A DNA stretch of 7,888 nt from an uncultured Ruminococcus sp. (GCA_947176685.1 CAMWRL010000077.1:1-7888); one strand, 5' to 3'. Shown: positions 1-5,496, counted from the first letter of the stretch. Numbers and translations are program-made. Notes: generated from the letters alone by a model not told the origin.

Positions 1-1
1 T

Positions 2-862
2 GCAAAGCATGACGAAAAGGCAAGAACTGCACCGGCAAAACCTTCTGAACCGCCAAAACCTGCTGAACAGGCAAAATCTGCTGAATCTGATAAGGCAAAT
101 CAAAAGAAAGCAGAGTCCATTATGGACAAAAAACCTGATAATTTCCAGATGGAAGAAGTTCCCGAAAAGAAGTCCGAAAAAGAAAAGGAAAAGGAAAAGA
201 AATCTGAACAGGGACTTCCTACCAAAACGCCTGAATCCCTTAAAAAACCGTCTGACGGCAAACCGAGGGAATTTGAAATGAATGAGCATACTCTTGTAAA
301 GTACAACGGCACAAATACCAAAGTATCAAAAGTATATCTGCCGGGCAACGTCTGGAGAATCGGCTCAGGTGCGTTCAAGGCAAATAAGAATATAACTTCC
401 ATTGTATGCGGCGACAATATAAAGGAAATCTGCGATTCTGCGTTTATGGACTGCACGGAGCTTACTGAAATCACGCTTTCCAACGAAATCAGAAAAATCA
501 ATTACAAGACTTTCAACGGCTGTACAAAGCTTAAAACTATAACAATTCCCGAAAATGTTACTGAAATTATGTGCGATTCAATGGTGTGCGGACTTGAGGA
601 AATCGTTATCAGCAACGCACGCAAAACCTGGGAGCAGGCAAGCGACTTTGCCGATGCATCTTTCTCCGTTGACAAGAACGGCAACGGAAAAGGCGTCAGA
701 AGAATTATATTCAAAGGCGTTGAATACAATGCGGCTGAAGTTTTCAAACACGGCTGTATGACTAACTATTTCAAGGCTAACGGACTTTGCCAGTACTGCG
801 GCAGCAAGTTCAGCTTTGTGAATGGCAAGTGTCCGGTTTGCAAGACCAAAAAAGACTATTGA
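2..862 (+). CDS. BspA-type leucine-rich repeat protein with C-terminal zinc ribbon (5' partial)
   Basis: The reading frame is open from the window edge to TGA at 860-862, so the true start lies upstream; 286 residues are visible. Residues 1-90 are a low-complexity, probably disordered stretch rich in Ala, Lys, Glu and Pro, beginning with an 18-bp tandem repeat (nt 35-88) and followed by a Lys/Glu run (nt 170-210). Nt 329-616 encode about four 23-residue repeats of BspA/LRR_5 type, with pattern x-I-x-I-x-x-x-[IV]-x-x-I-x-x-x-[AT]-F-x-x-C. The tail has Cys at visible residues 263, 266, 277 and 280 (CxxC-x10-CxxC), a zinc-ribbon signature. BspA-type repeats usually mediate protein binding. No membrane segment is visible here, but the missing N-terminus could carry one, so location is unknown. 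pyrK starts 15 nt downstream, suggesting co-transcription. The internal ATG at 122 is not taken as the start, because the frame and the repeat continue upstream of it. Domain type is fairly sure; function is unknown. Confidence 0.85.
   Translation, partial: AKHDEKARTAPAKPSEPPKPAEQAKSAESDKANQKKAESIMDKKPDNFQMEEVPEKKSEKEKEKEKKSEQGLPTKTPESLKKPSDGKPREFEMNEHTLVKYNGTNTKVSKVYLPGNVWRIGSGAFKANKNITSIVCGDNIKEICDSAFMDCTELTEITLSNEIRKINYKTFNGCTKLKTITIPENVTEIMCDSMVCGLEEIVISNARKTWEQASDFADASFSVDKNGNGKGVRRIIFKGVEYNAAEVFKHGCMTNYFKANGLCQYCGSKFSFVNGKCPVCKTKKDY
35..88 (+). repeat. 18-bp tandem repeat, three copies, in coding sequence
   Basis: Three imperfect 18-bp units (35-52, 53-70, 71-88) encode the hexapeptides AKPSEP, PKPAEQ and AKSAES. 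The unit is a multiple of three, so copy-number change would keep the frame. It lies in the disordered linker of the repeat/zinc-ribbon protein and may extend further upstream in degenerate form. Confidence 0.7.
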
Positions 863-877
863 TTCTGAGGTGAAAAT

Positions 878-1648
878 ATGAAGTACACACAAGGAAAATA
901 CCTCATATTAAACAAAAAGACCGTTGCCCGTGAAATATACAGTTTCACAATAGCTTGTCCGGAAATAGCTTCCGTTGCGACTGCCGGACAGTTCGTCCAC
1001 ATAAGAACGGGAAATTTTACTCTCCGCCGTCCGGTTTCAATATGCGGAATCGACAAGGCAAAAGGCACTTTGCGGATAGTCTTTGAAATAAGGGGAGAGG
1101 GGACAGCCGAAATCTCACGACTTAACGAGGGTGACGTTATTGATATGCTCGCACCTCTCGGACACGGCTTTACGATAAATCCGGACTACAAAAAAGTCGT
1201 TCTCATAGGCGGCGGAATCGGTACACCGCCTATGCTGCCGCTTGCCGAAGCTTACGGTAAAAACGCAACAGTTATAACCGGTTTCAGAAGTGCTGACGCT
1301 GTTATTTTGCAGGAGGATTTCAGAAAGACCGGTGCGGAAACCATTCTTTGTACTGACGACGGCTCATTCGGAATACATGGATTTGTAACGCAGCCTTTCG
1401 CAGAAATAGCCGCAAAAGGTGACATTGAAGCCGTCTATGCCTGCGGACCTATGCCAATGCTGAAAGGTATCTCCAACATATGCAGGGAAAATAATATCTT
1501 CTGCGAAATCTCGCTTGAGGAGCGTATGGCTTGCGGAATCGGTGCTTGTCTTGGCTGCGCCTGCCGCACTGTAAAGAACGATGAGGAATATTTTTCGCAC
1601 GTATGCAAGGACGGACCTGTTTTCAATGCTGAGGAGGTGCTTTGGTAA
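878..1648 (+). CDS. pyrK: Dihydroorotate dehydrogenase electron transfer subunit PyrK
   Basis: PyrK is the iron-sulfur flavoprotein partner of class 1B dihydroorotate dehydrogenase; it passes electrons from PyrD-bound FMN through a [2Fe-2S] cluster and FAD to NAD+. The 256-residue length is normal for the family. In order: a ferredoxin-reductase-type FAD domain with RRPVSI at residues 50-55; an NAD-binding Rossmann segment with GGGIGTPP at 111-118; YACGP at 187-191; and a C-terminal cluster motif with Cys219, Cys224, Cys227 and Cys243 (Cx4Cx2Cx15C). All four ligands are present, so the protein should be active. The ATG at 878 follows a GAGGTG site with 5 nt spacing. The stop codon shares one base with the pyrD start (TAATG), which fits translational coupling of two subunits needed in equal amounts. 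A cytosolic pyrimidine-synthesis role follows from the family. Confidence 0.96.
   Translation: MKYTQGKYLILNKKTVAREIYSFTIACPEIASVATAGQFVHIRTGNFTLRRPVSICGIDKAKGTLRIVFEIRGEGTAEISRLNEGDVIDMLAPLGHGFTINPDYKKVVLIGGGIGTPPMLPLAEAYGKNATVITGFRSADAVILQEDFRKTGAETILCTDDGSFGIHGFVTQPFAEIAAKGDIEAVYACGPMPMLKGISNICRENNIFCEISLEERMACGIGACLGCACRTVKNDEEYFSHVCKDGPVFNAEEVLW
1631..1639 (+). promoter_or_regulatory. Ribosome binding site deciding the pyrD start
   Basis: GAGGAGGTG lies inside the 3' end of pyrK. It is 8 nt from the ATG at 1648 but only 2 nt from the in-frame TTG at 1642, so the ATG is the supported start. Confidence 0.85.
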
Positions 1649-2559
1649 TGGCTGACTTATCTGTAAATATATGCGGCGTTGACTTCAAAAATCCCGTAAT
1701 TCCGGCTTCGGGAGTGTTCGGCTACGGCAGGGAGTATGAGGAACTTTTTCCGCTTGAAAAACTTGGCGGCATTGCAACCAAAGGCACTACCCTTAACCGC
1801 CGTACCGGAAACCTTTCCCCACGTATTGCGGAAACTCCGTCCGGTATGCTTAATTCGGTAGGTTTGCAGAATCCCGGAATCGACCACTTCATAGAAAAGG
1901 AACTCCCTAATCTGCTTACTAAAGATACTGTAATACTTGCAAATATAGCAGGCTCAACGGTTGAAGAATGCGTTAAGGTTGCGGAAAAGCTTGAACCGAC
2001 AGACGTACATATGATTGAACTCAATATATCCTGTCCCAACGTTAAACAGGGCGGTGCGGCATTCGGTACAGACTGCGGAATGGCGGCAGAAGTTGTCAGA
2101 AACGTCCGCAAAGCTACTTCAAAACCGCTTGTCGTTAAGCTTTCGCCAAACGTAACAAGCATAACCGACATTGCAAAAGCTGTGGAAGATGCCGGTGCTG
2201 ACGCTGTTTCGCTGATAAACACGCTTCTGGGAATGAGGATTGATATAAATACAGGTCGTCCGGTTTTGAGAAACAATGTTGGCGGTATGAGTGGAAGGGC
2301 AGTTTTCCCGATAGCCGTAAGAATGGTGTGGCAGGTCGCTAATGCTGTAAAAATTCCGGTAATCGGTATGGGCGGTGTTTCAAGCGGTCGTGACGCTGTT
2401 GAGCTTATGATGGCTGGCGCAAGTGCCGTACAGGTCGGGGCAGCGATATTCACTGACCCTTACGCCCCCGTTAAAATCATTGACGAAATCAACGATTTTC
2501 TTGACAGTAAAAATATATCCTCAGTGCGTGACATAATCGGCACTGTAAAACCGTGGTGA
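1648..2559 (+). CDS. pyrD: Dihydroorotate dehydrogenase, class 1B catalytic subunit
   Basis: This flavin enzyme oxidises dihydroorotate to orotate, the fourth step of pyrimidine synthesis. As class 1B it works in the cytosol as a PyrD2-PyrK2 heterotetramer and delivers electrons to NAD+. The 303 residues match PyrDB length. Visible marks of the TIM-barrel FMN family are NPVIPASGVFGYG at 15-27, a TKGTT loop at 44-48, NSVGLQNPG at 69-77, the active-site loop NISCPN at 126-131 with Cys129 as catalytic base (class 1 enzymes use Cys, class 2 Ser), Lys164 in VVKLSPN, INT at 190-192, and the phosphate-binding segment GMGGVSSG at 240-247. The adjacent PyrK supports class 1B. The start is ATG 1648, overlapping the pyrK stop by one base; a TTG two codons upstream is too close to the ribosome binding site. 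ruvX begins 4 nt after the stop. Confidence 0.97.
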   Translation: MADLSVNICGVDFKNPVIPASGVFGYGREYEELFPLEKLGGIATKGTTLNRRTGNLSPRIAETPSGMLNSVGLQNPGIDHFIEKELPNLLTKDTVILANIAGSTVEECVKVAEKLEPTDVHMIELNISCPNVKQGGAAFGTDCGMAAEVVRNVRKATSKPLVVKLSPNVTSITDIAKAVEDAGADAVSLINTLLGMRIDINTGRPVLRNNVGGMSGRAVFPIAVRMVWQVANAVKIPVIGMGGVSSGRDAVELMMAGASAVQVGAAIFTDPYAPVKIIDEINDFLDSKNISSVRDIIGTVKPW

Positions 2560-2563
2560 CAAT

Positions 2564-2995
2564 ATGATTATAATGTCAGTGGACTTCGGGGACGCACGTA
2601 CCGGAATAGCAGTATGCGGCAAGGCTGAAATGCTTGCAACTCCGTTGTGCGTTATCTCCGAAAAGGATTTCGATAAATGTATAGAAAAAACCGCTGTTCT
2701 TGCAAAAGAACAGCGGGCAGAAGAAATTGTTGTAGGTTATCCGAAAAATATGAACGGCACTATTGGTGAACGTGCTGAAAAATGCCGTCTGTTTTCGGAA
2801 AAGCTTTCAGAAATGGTTGATTGTCCGGTAACTCTATGGGACGAACGCTGTACAACTGTTTCGGCGCATAACATTCTTAACGTTACCAATACCAGAGGTA
2901 AAAAGCGTAAATCAGTTGTTGATTCGGTCGCCGCCTCAATCATTCTTGAAAGCTATCTGGGGTATCGCCGAAATAAGGGCATTTCCCCTACATAA
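2564..2995 (+). CDS. ruvX: RuvX/YqgF family predicted Holliday junction resolvase or RNA nuclease
   Basis: This is an RNase H-fold protein of 143 residues, close to the family norm of about 135-150. Conserved features are the N-terminal strand with Asp7 in VDFGDARTG (6-14), the VVGYPKNMNG segment (56-65), WDERCTT at 92-98 with Glu94, and the C-terminal VDSVAASIILESYL helix (119-132) with Asp120; these acidic residues form the metal site. Family members have been implicated in 16S rRNA 5'-end processing and in Holliday-junction or transcription-associated roles, so the product name is not settled. The ATG at 2564 is preferred over the ATG at 2573 because GGTGA at 2554-2558 sits 5 nt away. The gene is 4 nt behind pyrD and probably coupled to it. 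Its last 8 bases overlap the 3' end of a small gene on the other strand, and its coding sequence contains a minus-strand terminator. Confidence 0.93.
   Translation: MIIMSVDFGDARTGIAVCGKAEMLATPLCVISEKDFDKCIEKTAVLAKEQRAEEIVVGYPKNMNGTIGERAEKCRLFSEKLSEMVDCPVTLWDERCTTVSAHNILNVTNTRGKKRKSVVDSVAASIILESYLGYRRNKGISPT
2685..2716 (-). terminator. Intrinsic terminator on the minus strand, embedded in ruvX
   Basis: A perfect 11-bp inverted repeat (CCGCTGTTCTT at 2691-2701, AAGAACAGCGG at 2706-2716) with a 4-nt loop is followed, reading the minus strand, by six T residues (2685-2690 complement). On the plus strand no T-run follows, so it should stop only leftward transcription. The nearest minus-strand gene is the small gene ending at 2988, about 270 nt away. 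On ruvX mRNA the same stem carries a GCAA tetraloop. The prediction is from sequence only. Confidence 0.6.
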
Positions 2996-3161
2996 GCACA
3001 GACTTAAGGTCATTGAGAAGCCGTCCGGCAGATTTCAAAGTCTTGTCAGCATCTTTCTTTATGCTGTACTTTTTCACGGGCGAAGCTGTATTCATAGCAT
3101 AACAGGCAAGTCCGGCGATTGCGCCGACGGCAGTGCCTTTTGCGATAGATTTCATATTCAT
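2988..3161 (-). CDS. Small 57-residue protein with a hydrophobic Gly/Ala segment, function unknown
   Basis: This short frame reads from ATG at 3161 to TAG at 2988. It is supported as a real gene by a very strong site, AAAGGGGG (3168-3175 complement), 6 nt before the ATG; a second ATG two codons later would be too far at 12 nt. The protein begins MNMKSIAKG, then has a small-residue hydrophobic stretch (residues 9-23, GTAVGAIAGLACYAM) and a basic, Lys-rich C-terminal half that could form an amphipathic helix (SPVKKYSIKKDADK onward). One short membrane-associated helix with a cytoplasmic basic tail is plausible. It resembles short uncharacterised clostridial proteins by general style, but I cannot assign a family. 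It converges on ruvX and overlaps its last 8 bases. Its likely terminator lies inside ruvX. The leader contains a hairpin directly upstream of the ribosome binding site. Confidence 0.75.
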   Translation of the reverse strand: MNMKSIAKGTAVGAIAGLACYAMNTASPVKKYSIKKDADKTLKSAGRLLNDLKSVLM

Positions 3162-3167
3162 AAATAT

Positions 3168-3175
3168 CCCCCTTT
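3168..3175 (-). promoter_or_regulatory. Ribosome binding site of the small gene
   Basis: AAAGGGGG on the minus strand sits 6 nt before the ATG at 3161. It supports both the reality of this short gene and the choice of the first of two close ATG codons. Confidence 0.75.
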
Positions 3176-3177
3176 TT

Positions 3178-3200
3178 AACCGTCATTACGGCTGACGGTT
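3178..3200 (-). other. Leader hairpin upstream of the small gene
   Basis: An 8-bp perfect inverted repeat (AACCGTCA at 3178-3185, TGACGGTT at 3193-3200) with a 7-nt loop lies just upstream of the small gene's ribosome binding site, in the roughly 110-nt divergent region shared with trmL. It could be a leader stem-loop, an operator, or a weak plus-strand terminator, since a U-rich stretch (TTTGTGGTTTT) follows on that side. A second, weaker repeat (CGGAA/TTCCG, 3210-3223) lies next to it. The only good -10 look-alike is TATAAT on the minus strand (3250-3255 complement), with no convincing -35 box, so promoters here are unresolved. Confidence 0.45.
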
Positions 3201-3269
3201 TGTGGTTTTCGGAATTGCTTCCGGATATATTTTCTGCCGTAAATCCTATATTATACACGGTGAAATAAA

Positions 3270-3764
3270 ATGTATAATCTTAACATAGTACTTGTTGAAC
3301 CTCAGATTCCCCAGAATACAGGGAATATTTCCCGTACATGCGCAGTTACCGGAGCAAAACTGCATCTTGTGAAGCCGTTGGGCTTTGAGATTTCGGACAA
3401 GCACCTTAAACGTGCCGGTCTGGACTACTGGAATAAGCTTGATATAACATATTATGACGGTCTGGACGATTTTTTTGAAAAGAATCCGGACGGAAAATTT
3501 TTCTACTTCACGACAAAAGGAAAAAATGTCCATAGCAGTGTTGACTATCCGGACAATTCTTATCTGGTTTTCGGTCGTGAAGACGCAGGACTTCCGGAAG
3601 ACTTATTATACCGCAATCCTGATACTTGTGTGAGGATTCCTATGCGAAACGGTCTCAGAAGTCTTAATCTTTCAAATTCGGTTGCGATAGCGGTGTATGA
3701 GGTTCTGAGACAATGGGATTATCCCGACCTTGCCCGTGAAGGCAGGCTTACAAAATATGAATAA
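3270..3764 (+). CDS. trmL: tRNA (cytidine/uridine-34 2'-O)-methyltransferase TrmL
   Basis: This SPOUT-class, SAM-dependent enzyme of the YibK/CspR group methylates the ribose 2'-OH of the wobble base (position 34), classically in tRNA-Leu isoacceptors. All three family motifs are visible in 164 residues (family about 155-165): PQNTGNISR at 14-22, FGREDAGLP at 101-109, and the knot segment from Ile123 to Arg147, with IPMRNGLRSLNLS followed by NSVAIAVYEVLR. There is no extra N-terminal RNA-binding domain, as expected for the minimal TrmL form, which acts as a dimer through its trefoil knot. The start follows GGTGA with 6 nt spacing. The DegV-family gene starts 11 nt after the stop, so the two are likely co-transcribed, although no functional link is evident. 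Confidence 0.94.
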   Translation: MYNLNIVLVEPQIPQNTGNISRTCAVTGAKLHLVKPLGFEISDKHLKRAGLDYWNKLDITYYDGLDDFFEKNPDGKFFYFTTKGKNVHSSVDYPDNSYLVFGREDAGLPEDLLYRNPDTCVRIPMRNGLRSLNLSNSVAIAVYEVLRQWDYPDLAREGRLTKYE

Positions 3765-3775
3765 AGGAGTAATAT

Positions 3776-4645
3776 ATGAGAATAGCTGTTCTGACAGATT
3801 CGTGCTGCGACCTTGACAAGAAAACAATTGACGAACTCGGAATAAAAGTACTTCCGTTTACTCTGACTCTGGGAGGGGAGAGCTTTCGGGAAATTTTCGA
3901 CAAGTCCACGCAGGAAGTCTATGAAATGATGTCCCAGACTGACGAAATACCCAAACATTCGCAGATTTCGCCGCTTACCTTTGAGGAAAAGTACAGAGAA
4001 TTATTTGAACAGGGATATACGGATATTATTTCCGTTTCGATAAACAGTCAGGGGTCGGGAACTTATAACAATTCGATTCTGGGAAAAAACGATTTCTTTG
4101 AAAACACTCCCGAAGCTAAAGACAAAATCAGAATTTTCAACCTTGATTCAAAGTGTTATACAATTTTCTATGGTTATCCTATTATGGAGGCTGTCAAAAA
4201 AATCCGCAGAGGCGCATCCGCAGAAGACGTTGTGGCATATCTGGAGGACTGGTTCAATGTATGTGCAATATATGCTGTTCCTTATAGTCTGAGATATGCC
4301 AGAAAATCGGGCAGAATTTCAGCGGCGGCGGCGTTTGCGGGGGAGGTTCTGGGACTGAAGCCTATTATTGAGTTTGCGGACAACGGCACGAAAACCGTTG
4401 AGAAGATAAGGGGCGAAAAGAATATTGTCCCGAAACTTGTCGACTGCGTTGAAAAACGTATGACACCGCAGACACCTTATATAATAATACACGGTAAAGA
4501 TACAGTACTTGCAAAAGAGGTCGAAAAGGAACTTGTAAAACGTACAGGTCGCAGGGCTGAAATGTTCAATCCAATCGGGGCGGCGGTTGCGGCAAATATC
4601 GGCTGTGACGTTGTGGCGGTACTGGTACGCCGGAAAGAAAAATAG
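3776..4645 (+). CDS. DegV family protein (fatty-acid-binding, FakB-like)
   Basis: DegV-fold proteins bind one fatty acid between two domains; the FakB members present it to the kinase FakA for phosphorylation. Length (289) is typical. Visible features are TDSCCDL at 7-13, HSQISP at 61-66 (the first lipid-carboxylate loop, Ser62), SQGSGTYN at 91-98 (second loop, Ser94), LRYARKSGRIS at 172-182 and KIRGEKN at 210-216. The usual C-terminal His-x-Gly-Pro-Gly signature is replaced by Asn274-Ile-Gly-Cys-Asp, so the carboxylate-binding His appears absent. The ligand may therefore differ, or this may be a divergent subgroup; that alignment was made from memory of the family. The start is strongly supported by AAAGGAG with 6 nt spacing, overlapping the trmL stop region. 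Clostridia often carry several DegV paralogues, so no gene symbol is given. Confidence 0.9.
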   Translation: MRIAVLTDSCCDLDKKTIDELGIKVLPFTLTLGGESFREIFDKSTQEVYEMMSQTDEIPKHSQISPLTFEEKYRELFEQGYTDIISVSINSQGSGTYNNSILGKNDFFENTPEAKDKIRIFNLDSKCYTIFYGYPIMEAVKKIRRGASAEDVVAYLEDWFNVCAIYAVPYSLRYARKSGRISAAAAFAGEVLGLKPIIEFADNGTKTVEKIRGEKNIVPKLVDCVEKRMTPQTPYIIIHGKDTVLAKEVEKELVKRTGRRAEMFNPIGAAVAANIGCDVVAVLVRRKEK

Positions 4646-4647
4646 TT

Positions 4648-4665
4648 TTATCGATATTCCGATAA
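4648..4665 (+). other. Small hairpin abutting a ribosome binding site
   Basis: TTATCG (4648-4653) and CGATAA (4660-4665) form a perfect 6-bp inverted repeat with a 6-nt loop, directly after the DegV-family stop and overlapping the first bases of the AAGAGG site (4664-4669) of the next gene. It is A+T-rich and weak with no T-run, so it is not a terminator. It could modestly mask the ribosome binding site, or be chance. Confidence 0.3.
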
Positions 4666-4675
4666 GAGGTTGATT

Positions 4676-5218
4676 ATGCTTGAACTTAAAACTATCGAAA
4701 AAGATGTTTCTTTATTCCGCACACCATACTGCAATTTTTCAATTACTGATGACGAAAACAAAAAAATCCGGTTTGATATTATGGAATCCCCGCAAAAAAA
4801 TGTAACTGTATGTATTGATGAGAAAAGTATAATCGTTCCTGAGTTATACTGTGACGGTAAAACTATGCGGATATATACCAGAAATCTTGAACTGAAGAAA
4901 AATTATTATATTCGTCCGTCCGCTGAACTTGAATTTTGTGATTCAGATGAACGCTTATTTACATTCGGAATTACAGGAGATACTTATACATTTGCTGTCA
5001 CTTTTCCCCAACCGAACGAGGAAATTAAATTCGGAAACTATACTGAAGATGATTTGAAAGAATGTGACATCGTATACAATAAAGGAGAATTCATATTGCG
5101 TTTATACGACAGAAGTCAGGAATATATTGATATATTCACATTCTGGATATGGAATATTCAGAATTATATGGATATTTATGAATCAGCTTGTGAAGTGGCA
5201 ACGTGGTGGTGTCCGTAA
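4676..5218 (+). CDS. Hypothetical protein, 180 residues, AT-rich gene
   Basis: I do not recognise a family. The ATG at 4676 is chosen because AAGAGG (4664-4669) lies 6 nt upstream; an in-frame TTG at 4670 directly abuts that site and is unlikely. The protein is acidic, has no signal peptide or membrane segment, and alternates hydrophobic and polar residues in a way that suggests mainly beta strands over residues 1-145. A hydrophobic, aromatic-rich C-terminal segment follows (YIDIFTFWIWNIQNYMDIY, 150-168), ending in WWCP. It is visibly richer in A+T, with more AT-ending codons, than the upstream genes, which could mean recent acquisition or weak expression. It lies 30 nt after the DegV-family gene, is last before the terminator at 5230-5260, and may share the trmL transcript. 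The reading frame looks genuine; function is unknown. Confidence 0.7.
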   Translation: MLELKTIEKDVSLFRTPYCNFSITDDENKKIRFDIMESPQKNVTVCIDEKSIIVPELYCDGKTMRIYTRNLELKKNYYIRPSAELEFCDSDERLFTFGITGDTYTFAVTFPQPNEEIKFGNYTEDDLKECDIVYNKGEFILRLYDRSQEYIDIFTFWIWNIQNYMDIYESACEVATWWCP

Positions 5219-5229
5219 CTTTTATAAAA

Positions 5230-5260
5230 ACAGCCCGAAAACTTTTAGGTTTCGGGCTGT
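5230..5260. terminator. Bidirectional intrinsic terminator between convergent genes
   Basis: An 11-bp perfect stem (ACAGCCCGAAA at 5230-5240, TTTCGGGCTGT at 5250-5260) with a 9-nt loop is followed by ATTTTTAT on the plus strand and by TTTTATAAA on the minus strand. It lies 11 nt after the hypothetical gene's stop and 29 nt after the spore-protein stop on the other strand, so it serves both. Confidence 0.92.
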
Positions 5261-5289
5261 ATTTTTATATGGGTGGTAGTTGAAATAAC

Positions 5290-5496
5290 TTACTGCTTTT
5301 TGTAAGAGTCAATCATTTTCTTTACCATATTGCCGCCGATTGAGCCGGCTTCCCTTGAAGTAAGGTCACCGTTGTAACCGTCCTTGAGGTGAATGCCGAG
5401 TTCGTTAGCGGACTCAACCTTGAATCTTTCGAGAGCCTCTCTGCCCTTCTGTGTCATTTCGCCGTTATTATTATTGTTGTTGTTGTTATTGCTCAT
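5290..5496 (-). CDS. Alpha/beta-type small acid-soluble spore protein (SASP)
   Basis: SASPs coat DNA in the forespore, protect it from UV and heat, and are cut by the protease GPR at germination to supply amino acids. The 68-residue product has both family blocks: ALERFKVESANELGI at 21-35, including the GPR cleavage region, and the DNA-binding block GDLTSREAGSIGGNMVKKMI at 43-62. In the cleavage region the residue after the expected scissile Glu28 is Ser rather than the usual hydrophobic residue. Residues 3-11 are nine consecutive Asn. The ATG at 5496 is used because AAAGGAGA (5505-5512 complement) lies 9 nt upstream; the frame stays open to an ATG at 5550, but that extension has no such site and would run through the putative promoter. 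Spore formation by the organism is inferred from this gene. The gene has its own candidate sigma-G promoter and a terminator 29 nt downstream. Confidence 0.93.
   Translation of the reverse strand: MSNNNNNNNNNGEMTQKGREALERFKVESANELGIHLKDGYNGDLTSREAGSIGGNMVKKMIDSYKKQ
5464..5490 (-). repeat. Trinucleotide (AAY)9 run encoding poly-Asn
   Basis: Nine AAT/AAC codons in a row encode Asn3-Asn11 of the spore protein. Slippage would change the Asn count but keep the frame. Confidence 0.8.

Noticed and set aside
100..501. 133-residue minus-strand frame opposite the repeat/zinc-ribbon gene
   Set aside because: Its Ser/Phe-rich middle is the complement of Lys/Glu-rich codons; no supporting signal.
1642..1647. 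TTG at 1642 as the pyrD start
   Set aside because: Only 2 nt from GAGGAGGTG, whereas ATG 1648 is 8 nt away and gives the standard N-terminus.
1722..2453. 243-residue minus-strand reading frame antisense to pyrD
   Set aside because: It lies wholly within pyrD, shows no recognisable motif, has no ribosome binding site I can point to, and reads as a low-complexity Ser/Thr/Pro-rich shadow of pyrD codons.
2956..2990. GGGG/CCCC and GAAAT/ATTTC short inverted repeats at the ruvX end as a terminator
   Set aside because: Only a 5-bp stem with mismatches outside it and no T-run on either strand.
2916..3179. 87-residue plus-strand frame across the ruvX end
   Set aside because: It is opposite the small gene, out of frame with ruvX and has no supporting signal.
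3046..3258. 70-residue minus-strand frame over the small gene and the divergent region
   Set aside because: It overlaps the 57-codon gene in another frame, lacks a ribosome binding site and is rich in Cys/Arg without a motif; the other frame has AAAGGGGG at ideal spacing.
4670..4675. TTG at 4670 as the start of the hypothetical gene
   Set aside because: It directly abuts AAGAGG; ATG 4676 has correct spacing.
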